Positions 45,920-54,433 of a stretch of 64,000 nt of DNA are shown piece by piece. Position numbers and translations under genes: made by a program. Source of the stretch: JAGQYH01 sp041393015. GTDB taxonomy: Bacteria; Bacteroidota; Bacteroidia; Chitinophagales; JADIYW01. A model generated the notes under the pieces. The model had not been told where the DNA came from, did not search any database, and worked only from the letters and a program-made list of their open reading frames with translations. The DNA is taken from the NCBI GenBank assembly GCA_041393015.1, contig JAWKKV010000001.1, forward strand, positions 744,001 to 808,000, given 5' to 3'. Within the stretch, counting starts at the first letter, position 1; each line of letters begins with the position of its first letter.

Positions 45920-45993
45920 GTAATTTTTCAAGTATATTGGCTAATTATGGCTTTGAGGTACAAATAGGGTACAAAATCACTCAAATTCCCTTG

Positions 45994-46311
45994 TTATACA
46001 TCATCTTCTTCATCATATCCTCCAAGTTCAATAGCAATTAATTGGATAGCATAGCCATAAACCTCAATAATGGATGAAGCATGTGAAATGTATAATTTCC
46101 ACGTTTATCATCTTTTAAATCAATAATTTTAGGCATATCACCAAATAATTCGGGATCAATTTTCTTTAGTTTAACAATATGGTTATTACATTGTTCACTA
46201 TCATATCCACTGCTCTACTGGAGACCAATTCGTTGCATTTATTATTTTGATAAGTGCGTCATGTAATAAAACCTTTCTTCCTATTTTACGTATTTCTTCA
46301 TTATTATCCAT
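45994..46311 (-). pseudogene. Frameshifted ORF of unknown function
   Basis: Starting at an ATG at 46311, a frame encodes MDNNEEIRKIGRKVLLHDAL and reaches a stop at VEQWI. Shifting by one base gives YDSEQCNNHIVKLKKIDPEL through DLKDDKRG, and a further shift gives SHASSIIEVYGYAIQLIAIE with an acidic end and TAA at 45994. The three pieces join into a protein of about 105 residues, so it is a gene broken by two frameshifts. I do not recognise a family. It lies after the third direct repeat in the minus-strand direction. Confidence 0.55.
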
Positions 46312-46394
46312 AACCTTAGTGAAAGTAAGCAACGAAATAGATATTTTAAAAAATTGGCTAAAAAAGGTATTCCAGAAAAAAGTGTTATCAATCA

Positions 46395-46440
46395 CTCCAC
46401 CTCCACTTTATCAATTTCCTGCATTAGTTTACTAGCGTTT
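46395..46440 (-). repeat. Tail repeat copy 1 (truncated)
   Basis: The first ~33 bp are identical to copy 2 (46824-46890), after which this copy diverges. On the minus strand the shared part reads as a frame ending LMQEIDKVEVE-stop. It lies between the 64-codon remnant and the frameshifted ORF. Confidence 0.75.
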
Positions 46441-46446
46441 AAAATA

Positions 46447-46781
46447 TCACTTTAAAATACTTTCAATATGATTAAACTCTTTTTCATATTGTCTTAAATA
46501 CTGTAACGCTTCCTTTCTTGAAATAGTAAGTAATACAAATTTAATTTCCTGAAAGTACATTTCTAAATCTGTGTCATGCTCTGGGTGTTTTTCACAATAT
46601 TCCTCTAATGCAACACCAATAAACTCGTCTTCAGAATCCATAATGGAGTTTTGTCATTTTCAGCACTAAATAGAAACATTGTATATTTTGACAATGAAAT
46701 ACAATTATTCCTATAATATCTATACTTTATTTTATCATTCAAAAAATCAATAAATCCATCTGTCCAATCACCTTGAAACCT
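46447..46781 (-). pseudogene. Decaying gene, two overlapping frames, unknown
   Basis: From 46781 a frame without a start encodes DWTDGFIDFLNDKIKYRYYR and runs on to SAENDKTPLWILKTN. The neighbouring frame then takes over with MDSEDEFIGVALEEYCEKHP and runs to 46447 as a 64-codon ORF (ATG at 46641) ending YLRQYEKEFNHIESILK. The two parts probably derive from one 5'-truncated, frameshifted gene; alternatively the 64-codon ORF (46447..46641) is an independent small protein. No family recognised. It lies between tail repeats 1 and 2. Confidence 0.5.
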
Positions 46782-46823
46782 TTACCATAGATACATCAAT
46801 AAATAGTACTTGATAATGTATCA

Positions 46824-46890
46824 TTCCACCTCCACTTTATCAATTTCCTGCATTAGCCTGTTAGTTTCGTTTAGGGCGACTATAATTTTT
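46824..46890 (-). repeat. Tail repeat copy 2
   Basis: A 67-bp unit aligned without gaps to copy 3 (47993-48059). On the minus strand its open frame reads KIIVALNETNRLMQEIDKVE and closes with VE-stop. It follows the 359-residue lipoprotein gene by a few bases. Confidence 0.8.
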
Positions 46891-46898
46891 TGGTAGTG

Positions 46899-47978
46899 TT
46901 ATTTATACTCAATATCACGTATTACAATATATTTATCTCCTTTCCCATTAGTCAATATTAATTTTATCCAATCATCATGATCATTATATGAATAATCTAA
47001 TTCAAAAGAATTGGCTCCACTTAAACCTTCAACAAATTGATCTAGAAAATCCTTATCAATTTCCTTTCCATCAACATCAAGATCGATTGACTTTTTTCTA
47101 AAAGATTTCAAATTCCCATAAGAATCAAAGGTTTTATATATTGTATCTCTAGTAAAGGGATGAGGTCTAATGACTTCATCTGTAGATGGGTCATCATTCC
47201 TTCTCGTAAAGAAACGTTCCTCTATATCGTAGTTTTCAGATATGATTAGACAAGGCTTGTCATTAACAAAATCACTATAATCAACACTTGACTTCCTTAC
47301 CAATTTTCCTTCATCATATTTCTCGGATATCTCTTTTATCAAATCTCCCGTAAATGAATATTTATATTTAATTGTTTCAAGCGAACCAATCATTTCGTTC
47401 TTATAAAAAGTTGTTTTATTCTCTCCATTAATTTTATTAAATATATAGGTTATCGTTGATGACAATCCGTTTTGCTTGAAAGATTTCACTTCTTTAATAC
47501 TATCATTTATTGTGTTAATAATCGACTTTTCAATTAAACTATCTTCTTCGTATTTTCTTATTTCAAGTACATCATCAGATTCGTTTCTAATAATTTCTTC
47601 TCTCTCATTACGCCAGTGGTCATAAACGCTCTCTAATGCTCCTTTTTCAAAATTGTAATATTCATATTTTTTATCGGTCTCATATTCATCTTCCCCATTG
47701 GGCTTAGTGCGTATTTTTTCCTCCAAAATTAAGTTGTTATACTTGTCAAAATGTTTTCTAGACCACGAATAATCTTCTCCAATCGTTTCATCATAACCCA
47801 GCCATGTTTGAGGTTTCCCTATTACAAGAGAGTCAAACTCTATTTTAGCATCATATGTTTTTGTTGTAATGATTTTAGAAACAAGACCATTGTCTATTTC
47901 TCCATTACGATTTAAACAACCAATAATTGTAAAAACTAGTAAAACTGAAATTAATCCTATTAACTTATTCATTTTCAT
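46899..47978 (-). CDS. Lipoprotein of unknown function
   Basis: A 359-residue intact ORF in the island with a lipoprotein signal (LISVLLVFTIIGCLNRN). The body is rich in charged beta-strand-like segments with recurring tyrosine-glycine turns (KHFDKYNNLILEEK, YSFTGDLIKEISEKYDEG, FDSYGNLKSFRKKSID), reminiscent of YD/RHS-type or MORN-like repeats. No known domain could be named. It lies between tail repeats 3 and 2 and may be an island cargo or immunity-type gene; that is speculation. Confidence 0.75.
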   Translation of the reverse strand: MKMNKLIGLISVLLVFTIIGCLNRNGEIDNGLVSKIITTKTYDAKIEFDSLVIGKPQTWLGYDETIGEDYSWSRKHFDKYNNLILEEKIRTKPNGEDEYETDKKYEYYNFEKGALESVYDHWRNEREEIIRNESDDVLEIRKYEEDSLIEKSIINTINDSIKEVKSFKQNGLSSTITYIFNKINGENKTTFYKNEMIGSLETIKYKYSFTGDLIKEISEKYDEGKLVRKSSVDYSDFVNDKPCLIISENYDIEERFFTRRNDDPSTDEVIRPHPFTRDTIYKTFDSYGNLKSFRKKSIDLDVDGKEIDKDFLDQFVEGLSGANSFELDYSYNDHDDWIKLILTNGKGDKYIVIRDIEYK

Positions 47979-47992
47979 GTTTTATTTAACTA

Positions 47993-48059
47993 CTCCACCT
48001 CCACTTTAACAATTTCTTTCATTAGCCTGTTTGTTTCGTTTAGGGCGACTATAATTTTT
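47993..48059 (-). repeat. Tail repeat copy 3
   Basis: A 67-bp unit directly after the hsdR stop. Its minus-strand frame reads KIIVALNETNRLMKEIVKVE and closes with VE-stop. It differs from copy 2 at a handful of bases, with the reading frame preserved. An overlapping TGATG at the hsdR end would start a different, shorter frame. Confidence 0.8.
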
Positions 48060-48064
48060 ATACA

Positions 48065-49366
48065 TCAAGCCACCTCCCCTTCATACAAATGCCTTTGAAA
48101 TTCAATGAAGAGCGTTTTAATATCTAGTACCTCTCCTAATTCCTTTTTAGCATCTTCTAAGGATTGGTATTTATTGGTTAATAGTATTGGCAGTTTCTCT
48201 TGATCTAATTCACCCACACCTGATTCAATGTATTTGCTCAATACAAATTCAATAAATTCCTTTTGTTTGTCGCTTAGTAAGGCAAATATGGTAGCCTTTG
48301 CTGCTGCGACTCTTTCTTCACGTGTAATGGGCTTTATTTCGCTGTTAAACACATATTCCAATACATCAAACAAGTCGCTTTTTTCGGCATCTATTAATTT
48401 TTGAAGCGTCGCTAATTCTTCGTTGCCAAATCCTGCTTCATCTAGTTTTTCTAATAGCGTTCTTCTTGTAATGGGATTGCTCCAAATTTTGCGCAATTCT
48501 GCTTCACTTTTGAAAAAGTTAGGCATTTCTCCAAAGAGGTTATTCATAAATTCTTGTGCGCTCATGGGTTTGCCATCGGCACTCCAATACATGGTTTGTG
48601 TCATGTGTTGAATTTCTCTTTCCTTGCCATCTCGCAATTTCACCTTTACTTTTTTCTTCGTCTTACATACACAAGGCGTTTGCTCGCACTTTGGACAAGG
48701 CTTTGGTGGTTCTGTAATACATTCGCAAGGCCGTTTACCACAAATGGCACAAGGTTCTGGTGGTTGCTTTACACAAACACAAGGTATTTCTCTGCATACT
48801 TCACATGAATCTTCCTCCACTGGTTCTCCATCCCATTCAGGATCTGAAAACCGTTGATAAGCATCTACAAAGTCATAAATGGTAAAAAACTCTTTGCCAT
48901 CAAATAAACGTGTTCCTCTGCCTACAATCTGCTTAAACTCCACTATTTGCTTGACAGGTCGCATCAAAACAATGTTGCGTATGTTTCTAGCATCTACTCC
49001 GGTGGATAGTTTTTGTGAAGTGGTTAAGATGGTAGGAATCATTTTTTCATTGTCCTGAAACTGCTTTAAAAACGTTTCTCCTGCATCTCCATCATTCGCC
49101 GTTACTCGTACACAATAAAAAGGATCATTGTTAACGGTTTTGTATTGATTCACCAAATCCCGAACTAAGGCTGCATGGCTTTGTGTCGCACAAAAAATAA
49201 TTGCCTTTTCATTTTGGTTAGCATCGTCTAAAAATATTTGAACTCGCTTGGCTTCTCGCTCTCTAATTTCAATATTTCTGTTAAAATCAAATTCCTCATA
49301 CAACTTGCCTTCTTCAATTTCCCCTTCAATAACATCATCATCACTGGTATAGATGTAATCATCCAA
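48065..49366 (-). pseudogene. hsdR: Type I restriction enzyme R subunit, 3' part (frameshifted)
   Basis: The 433-residue C-terminal part of HsdR. It contains the second helicase domain (AIIFCATQSHAALVRDL; STGVDARNIRNIVLMRP; FKQIVGRGTRLFDGKEFF) and the C-terminal domain (GFGNEELATLQKLI) ending YEGEVA. After residue ~185 there is an unusual cysteine-proline-rich insertion of about 50 residues with CxxC and PCxC units repeated three times. The first residues (DDYIYTSDDDV) continue the frame broken just upstream at KVKQ, where one extra A shifts it. Without restoration of the frame, HsdR is cut in two and restriction is probably lost. Confidence 0.85.
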
Positions 49367-50474
49367 CGTGGTTTTGATTCTGCTTTACTTTGAAAGGTGT
49401 TAAAAAGCCATCATTAATGCCTTCTTTAAGGGAATAGGTATAAACCGGCTCGCCAAAATATTGATAGGTATCTGCGTTTTCTTTTCTTCGTGGTGTTGCT
49501 GTTAATCCCAATTGAACGGCATCTGAAAAATAATCCATTATGCCTCTCCAATTGCTCTCATTATTGGCGCCTCCTCTATGGCATTCATCAATGATAATTA
49601 AATCAAAAAAGTCTTTGGGATAGTCGCCAAAATAAGGAGCAGAATTGCCTTCTTCATCTGTACCCGACATAAAAGTTTGGAAGATGGTAAAAAACAAACT
49701 CCCATTGGTTTGGATTTTTCCTGCCTTTTTAATCTCGCTTGGTTTTATTCTCACCATTGCATCATCAGGAAAAGCAGAAAAAGCGGTAAATGCTTGATCG
49801 GCTAAAATATTACGGTCTGCTAAAAACAATATTCTTGGACGTCTTTTGCCATCTCTATTGAGATTCCAACGAGCATAGAACAGTTTCCAAGCAATTTGAA
49901 AAGCAATGGCTGTTTTACCTGTTCCAGTGGCAAGGGTTAATAGAATACGGTTTTTGTTTTGGGCGATGGCTTCTAACGTATTTCTAACGGCTATTTCTTG
50001 ATAGAAACGCAATTTCCAAGTGCCACTTTTATCTTGATAGGGAATGGTGGTAAAAATATCCCTCCATTTGTTTTCATCTGAATAGGTCTTGTGCCAAAGT
50101 TCTTCCGGACTTAAAAAGTCTTTCACTAGACCTTCTTTACCTGTTTTCATACAGATGCTGTAAATTTCTTTACCGTTGGTGGAATAAGTAGTTTCTAAGT
50201 TTAATTTGGCTGCGTATCGTTTAGCTTGCTCAACGCCTTCTCCTACTTCTAAATCAGCACTTTTTGCTTCTACGATAGCCAATTTAATGCCTTTGTAGAC
50301 TAAAATATAATCAGCTATTTGTTGTTTACTTCTGCCGCCACCCACTTGGATTCTTCCTTCTGTAATTTTACAGACATCTCTTTCTCGAAGCACTTTTGAA
50401 TCTTCGACTACACCCCAACCACAAGCCAATAATTTGGGATCTATGAGTTCTGCTCTAGTTTCTGCTTCGTTCAT
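49359..50474 (-). pseudogene. hsdR: Type I restriction enzyme R subunit, 5' part (frameshifted)
   Basis: The N-terminal part of HsdR, about 371 residues from the ATG at 50474. The ORF opens 12 codons earlier at 50510, but those codons lie in REP-like hairpin DNA. It has a PD-(D/E)xK nuclease domain (ADYILVYKGIKLAIVEAKSA), Walker A in TLATGTGKTAIAF, the DECH box IIIDECHRGG and GLTATPRRKENADTYQYFG. The frame goes wrong after FLTPFKVKQ, where CAGATC became CAGAATC, giving a premature stop eight residues after Q; the correct frame resumes as IKTTLDDYIY in the other ORF. A programmed shift is unlikely because no slippery heptamer is present. Confidence 0.85.
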
Positions 50475-50492
50475 TACATAACTTGTTTTTTT

Positions 50493-50573
50493 GCCCTGAA
50501 GGGGCATCATATATTAACATTGGGCGAAGCCCTATGAAGTGGCTCAGCCACGAATCACTAGCCCTGAAAGGGC
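50493..50573 (-). repeat. Cluster of four REP-like hairpins
   Basis: Four short perfect or near-perfect palindromes are packed into 81 bases: GCCCTGAAGGGGC (50493), GGGCGAAGCCC (50522), TGGCTCAGCCA (50540) and GCCCTGAAAGGGC (50561). They lie between the Y1 transposase and hsdR. Palindromic clusters of this type next to an IS200-like tyrosine transposase are the hallmark of REP/RAYT systems. Confidence 0.75.
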
Positions 50574-50584
50574 GATATACCCTA

Positions 50585-51037
50585 TTAATCCCAAACAAAC
50601 TGCTCATCGTATGCTACATTATACTTGTTAAGAATAGTACGGTATTCCTCTTGAAACGTTTTATTGTTGTGATGTTCATGTTGGTTAGCAATGTACGCAA
50701 TTACGGCATTTATTTCCGATGGATTTACGGAAAAAGCACCATAACCATTTTGCCAATAGAAATTACTATAGGCTTCTCCTTTGCTTTTTATCCATTTTGA
50801 AGAATTTGATTTTAATACTTCCATCAGCTTCATCAAGGCTATTTTTTTGGAAAGCATACATAAAATATGAATATGGTCGGTATAGCCGCCAACTTTTATT
50901 ACTTGACACTCGAGATTGTTACAGATGCCACCAAGATAACTGTGCAGCTCTGCTTCTATTGGCGCATGTATTAAAGGTTCGCGATGCTTGGTGCTGAATA
51001 CGATATGTATATAGTTTTTAACGAGTGACTGTCCCAT
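50585..51037 (-). CDS. IS200/REP-associated tyrosine transposase (Y1, HUH)
   Basis: A 150-residue HUH single-strand DNA transposase of the Y1/RAYT family. The HUH motif is DHIHIL (His 55 and 57), and the catalytic tyrosine is Tyr 115 in VIAYIANQHEHH. The start is 2 bases after the hsdS stop, and REP-like hairpins flank both sides. RAYT proteins are known to act on nearby REP palindromes and are usually domesticated single copies, in contrast to IS200 elements, which move freely. It splits the usual hsdS-hsdR linkage, so it probably inserted into the operon. Confidence 0.88.
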   Translation of the reverse strand: MGQSLVKNYIHIVFSTKHREPLIHAPIEAELHSYLGGICNNLECQVIKVGGYTDHIHILCMLSKKIALMKLMEVLKSNSSKWIKSKGEAYSNFYWQNGYGAFSVNPSEINAVIAYIANQHEHHNNKTFQEEYRTILNKYNVAYDEQFVWD

Positions 51038-51039
51038 AG

Positions 51040-52419
51040 CTATACATTATGTCCTTTTTCGATAGGCTTATACCCATCATCGAGCGTTGATGCCTTTGAT
51101 GAACTGTCCGCTCCTGTAGCATGTTCTTCCGATGGGCTACACTCACCAGGCGTGGATACCTTCGATGGACTACTGCTTATACTTTTTTTCGATAGGCTAC
51201 TGCTTATGCTCTTAGTAGATGGGCTACACCCATCGTTAACTGATGCCGCCCCTTCGGGGCTTCGTAACTCCCCCTTAAATGCCTTCTCCAAAACACTCTT
51301 TTTCAATTCTTCTAAATCTTCTATTTTTTGTTGGTAGATGGATTCTAGCTTTTGGGTTTCAATAGATAGAGCATCCAATTTTTGAACGATGTATTTTTGC
51401 TCCTTTATTGGTGGCAATGGAATAATTATTTCTTTTAGATGATTTACAGACATTGAAGGAATCAATGATCGTTCTGAACGTTTCATTAACTCCCCTTTTA
51501 TTATGTCAGTCGGAATCATATAAAAAAGAAAATCATCATCTAATTTCTCTCTACTAGTATTTGAAATTTTGCAAAGAGCAACATTAAATGCTCCAGTTAC
51601 ACCTCTAAATACTCTACCAATATGTCGGTAGGCAACCATTAGCATGTCACTAGGTTTTACTTTATGTAACTGAGGCGAGTTTGGAACATAAACTTTATAA
51701 TTATCTGACCAACCATCTCTAATTTGATAAAATCTTACATAACCATCTTTAGGTTCACTAATGAATTTACTTTTTGGTGGATTATGCCCTCTTGTTAGTT
51801 TACATAATTTGCCTAACGGAATTTCCTCCCAATCCTCCCCTTTATTCTTAAACACATTTTGCAAATAACTTTCAAACAATTCTTTGGCATTAATAAGATT
51901 TTGTTCTGCAATGGCTTTTGCTTTATCAATGGCTGCAAAGGTTTGGTCTAATATGGCTACTATGCGTTTTTGTTCAGGAAGTGGTGGAACTGGTGTGGGG
52001 TAAGTATAAAGCACTTCTTTTCTAACACCATCTTGCCCTGCTGCTCTTTTCGAAGATTTTTCAACAAACTTGACTAATTCATCAGTTTTTAAGAACCAAT
52101 AAAAAAATTCTTTATCTAATAAATCTTCATTTGGTAAAGCCTTCATCAAAGCAACATTATACGCACCCTCCAAACCTCTAAATATGCCGAAAATTGGAGG
52201 ACCGTACCTGCCAATCATTATATCGGTTTTGGTACAAAATTTTCTCGCTTTTTCTATAGGTATATAAGTAATGTACTTATCCGTTTTATAATCTCTTACT
52301 TGAACCAATCTAATATATCCTTCTTTGGGTTCAAAAATGAAATTTGATTTAGGCGGTTGACTTCCACCAATTATTTCACATACATCTCCAAAAGGTTTTG
52401 TTTCCCATGTTTTTTTCAT
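51040..52419 (-). CDS. hsdS: Type I restriction enzyme specificity subunit with REP-derived tail
   Basis: HsdS chooses the DNA target of the type I methylase and nuclease. The 459 residues include two target-recognition domains, each beginning with a related block (GSQPPKSNFIFEPKEGYIR near 18 and GHNPPKSKFISEPKDGYVR near 210), each followed by conserved helical linkers (PPLPEQKRIVAILDQTF; PPIKEQKYIVQKLDALS). Homologous core sequence ends at KKSVLEKAFKGEL near 385. The last ~74 residues are a serine-rich tail coded by REP-like hairpins. The gene's ATG overlaps the end of hsdM (ATGA). It is intact, though its partners are frameshifted. Confidence 0.9.
   Translation of the reverse strand: MKKTWETKPFGDVCEIIGGSQPPKSNFIFEPKEGYIRLVQVRDYKTDKYITYIPIEKARKFCTKTDIMIGRYGPPIFGIFRGLEGAYNVALMKALPNEDLLDKEFFYWFLKTDELVKFVEKSSKRAAGQDGVRKEVLYTYPTPVPPLPEQKRIVAILDQTFAAIDKAKAIAEQNLINAKELFESYLQNVFKNKGEDWEEIPLGKLCKLTRGHNPPKSKFISEPKDGYVRFYQIRDGWSDNYKVYVPNSPQLHKVKPSDMLMVAYRHIGRVFRGVTGAFNVALCKISNTSREKLDDDFLFYMIPTDIIKGELMKRSERSLIPSMSVNHLKEIIIPLPPIKEQKYIVQKLDALSIETQKLESIYQQKIEDLEELKKSVLEKAFKGELRSPEGAASVNDGCSPSTKSISSSLSKKSISSSPSKVSTPGECSPSEEHATGADSSSKASTLDDGYKPIEKGHNV
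51043..51264 (-). repeat. REP-like sequences forming the hsdS 3' coding tail
   Basis: This tail of hsdS contains hairpins GCCCCTTCGGGGC (51248-51260) and GATGGG/CCCATC (51218-51234), together with several degenerate units built on CGATGG/AGGCTAC. Their style matches the hairpins on the far side of the transposase (50493-50573). They are translated in frame as the serine-rich HsdS tail. Confidence 0.65.
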
Positions 52420-52702
52420 ATCAAGTCCAAGATTGAATTTAAAATATCCTCACTTTCTTGATCCAAGGCTTTCATGGCTTTTAAAATATCTTTAGGTTGC
52501 CGTAACGGTGCTTCTTCTGGAGTATTCGGATTTTTGGGAGCCAACCCATAGTTATAGGGTCAACATTTTTCATATCTATACTCCAAGAGTTTTCACTTTC
52601 TTCAAACGTTTTTTGGAGTGCCACAAAGTCTGCTAAATCATCTTCGTTCAAAGGGTTGGTTTTTCCTAAATTTCTATCCAAGTTCAATTGATAAAACCAC
52701 AC
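52416..52702 (-). pseudogene. hsdM: HsdM C-terminal part (shifted frame, then restored)
   Basis: This segment carries the HsdM C terminus in two frames. The first piece reads VWFYQLNLDRNLGKTNPLN and VALQKTFEESENSWSIDMKN in the shifted frame, then the frame returns to the original at LAPKNPNTPEEAPLRQ, and the gene ends ALDQESEDILNSILDLI with TGA at 52416-52418. That stop overlaps the ATG of hsdS. The shifts are an extra A in a run of six near 52700 and a lost base near 52555. Translation of the intact C terminus would need both corrected, so the methylase is probably inactive. Confidence 0.8.
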
Positions 52703-53867
52703 CTTTTTTAGTAGGAATACCTTTAGTAAAAAACAACACCACCGTTTTTACGCCTGCTCCTGTAAAAGTGCCGCCGGGCAAATCCAATACCGTATGTAAA
52801 TTGCAACTGCTCAACAATTCATTTCTCAAAGCAATGGAAGCATTATCGGTATTGCTTAAAAAGGTGTTTTTAATGACAACAGCCGCTTTTCCGCCTGCTT
52901 TCAATATTTTTATAAAATGCTGTAAAAAGAGCGAAGCGGTTTCTCCAGTTTTAATAGGGAAATTATGTTGTACTTCTGCCCGTTCCTTTCCTCCAAAAGG
53001 TGGATTAGCTAAGATGATATCATAACGGTCTTTCTCTTGTATGTCGGTTAGATTTTCCGCTAAGGTGTTGGTATGAATAATATTGGGTGCTTCTATACCG
53101 TGTAAAATCATGTTCATGATGCCAATGATATACGCCAGCGACTTTTTCTCTTTTCCGTAGAAAGTCTTTTTCTGCAAGGTGGTTAATTCCGAAGTAGTGA
53201 GTTGATTGCTATTTTGCAAATACATAAATGCCTCGCATAAGAAACCAGCACTTCCCACCGCACCATCGTAAATGGTTTGTCCAATTTGAGGGTTAACCAC
53301 TTTGATCATGGTTTTAATTAAAGGTCGTGGCGTGTAATATTCTCCACCATTTCGCCCTGCATTGCCCATGTTTTTGATCTTGTCCTCATACAAGTGGCTC
53401 ATTTCGTGCTTTTCGGCATGGGTTCTAAATCTAAGTTCATCAATTCGGTTAATCACTTCCCGTAAGTTGTACCCACTTTGAATACGGTTTTTCAACTCGC
53501 TAAAAATCTCCCCGATCTTATATTCTATGGTATCTGCATTCTCTGCATCCAGTTTAAACTTTTTGAGATATGGAAACAACTTGGTATTGACAAAATCTAA
53601 GAGATCGTCTCCATTTAATGCGTTATGATCTATTGTACCGTTGTTTAGTTTAGGCGCTGCCCAAGTTGTCCATTGAAATTCGGGTTCAATAATATTAGTA
53701 TATTCTTTGCCTGTTAACTCCGCAGCAGTTGCCTTGTCCTTTTCTAAATCATCTAAATACTTTAGAAAGAGCACCCAAGAGGTCTGTTCTACATAGTCCA
53801 ATTCACTTCCACAGCCTGCATCTTTGTGCAGAATGTCATCAATATTCTTAAAGGTTTGTTCAAACAT
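52674..53867 (-). pseudogene. hsdM: Type I methyltransferase M subunit, N-terminal part (frameshifted)
   Basis: HsdM methylates adenine in the target chosen by HsdS. The 397-codon ORF includes the helical N-terminal domain (MFEQTFKNIDDILHKDAG), motif I TIYDGAVGSAGFLCEA near 195, the catalytic motif IV ILANPPFGGKER near 282, and VIKNTFLSNTDNAS. It derails at GIPTKK, where an extra A in a run of six shifts the frame, and ends nine residues later. The rest of the domain continues in the shifted frame (see the adjoining feature). The catalytic core is present, but its C-terminal HsdS-interacting part is lost from this ORF. Confidence 0.85.
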
Positions 53868-54010
53868 TTGCTTTGATTGTTATTGCTTGGGTGAATATAG
53901 AGAGATTTTAAAAACAATTAGCACGATATCATCTAAATGTCAAAAACAGTCTATTCATTATTATGAAAAATAAAAAAATAACACTATTTTGCATTAAACA
54001 AAAATAAGAT

Positions 54011-54421
54011 ATGAAACATCTACTAATTATTATTGCGGTGAGTTTGTTTTTTATTCAACCCAATTTGGTGAATGCTCAAGGTCCTACTATTGAAAGAGCG
54101 AATAGTCCGGATGGTAAAAGTTTAGAGCATTGTGAGTCTAGTAGAATTGGCAATCTAGGTTTTTATAATCCTTATAATGAGACCCACTATGTTGTTTTAA
54201 TACAGGGTAGTGCTTTAATATCACACTTTAAAATAGAATTTGAAGAAACAAAATGGCAAACAGGTGTAAGAGCCAATTCTAATGTTCCTTACTTTTATTA
54301 TGTTTTTACTATAGATCCTGGTAAAGAAGTACAAAAAATTAAATCTAATCTCAATTATTTATATAAAAGCGCTGTTTATCCTGTAAAATGCGAAAACGAA
54401 TTAATTACAATCGCTTATTGA
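54011..54421 (+). CDS. Small exported protein of unknown function
   Basis: A 136-residue exported protein with a clear signal peptide (LLIIIAVSLFFIQPNLVNAQ, mature protein from about 23). The mature part is short and beta-rich, with two cysteines (HCESSRIGN, VKCENEL) that may form a disulphide. No domain was recognised. It is on the plus strand, tail-to-tail with the ParDE genes and divergent from hsdM, within the island. Confidence 0.7.
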   Translation: MKHLLIIIAVSLFFIQPNLVNAQGPTIERANSPDGKSLEHCESSRIGNLGFYNPYNETHYVVLIQGSALISHFKIEFEETKWQTGVRANSNVPYFYYVFTIDPGKEVQKIKSNLNYLYKSAVYPVKCENELITIAY

Positions 54422-54433
54422 GATATTAGCTAC

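Noticed and set aside
45908..45941. A hairpin GCCAATA/TATTGGC as a terminator near the island edge
   Set aside because: It lies upstream of the ThDP gene and has no T tract in a useful position; the similarity to the mnmE end is a better explanation, though chance remains possible.
48061..48080. A short ORF starting at TGATG in the hsdR stop
   Set aside because: Its frame breaks off after 19 codons and differs between repeat copies; the other frame, ending KVEVE, is the one preserved in all copies.
49359..49390. Programmed -1/+1 frameshift joining the two hsdR halves
   Set aside because: There is no slippery heptamer or downstream stimulatory structure at the junction; a single extra A after CAG explains the shift, and hsdM has similar damage, so decay is more likely.
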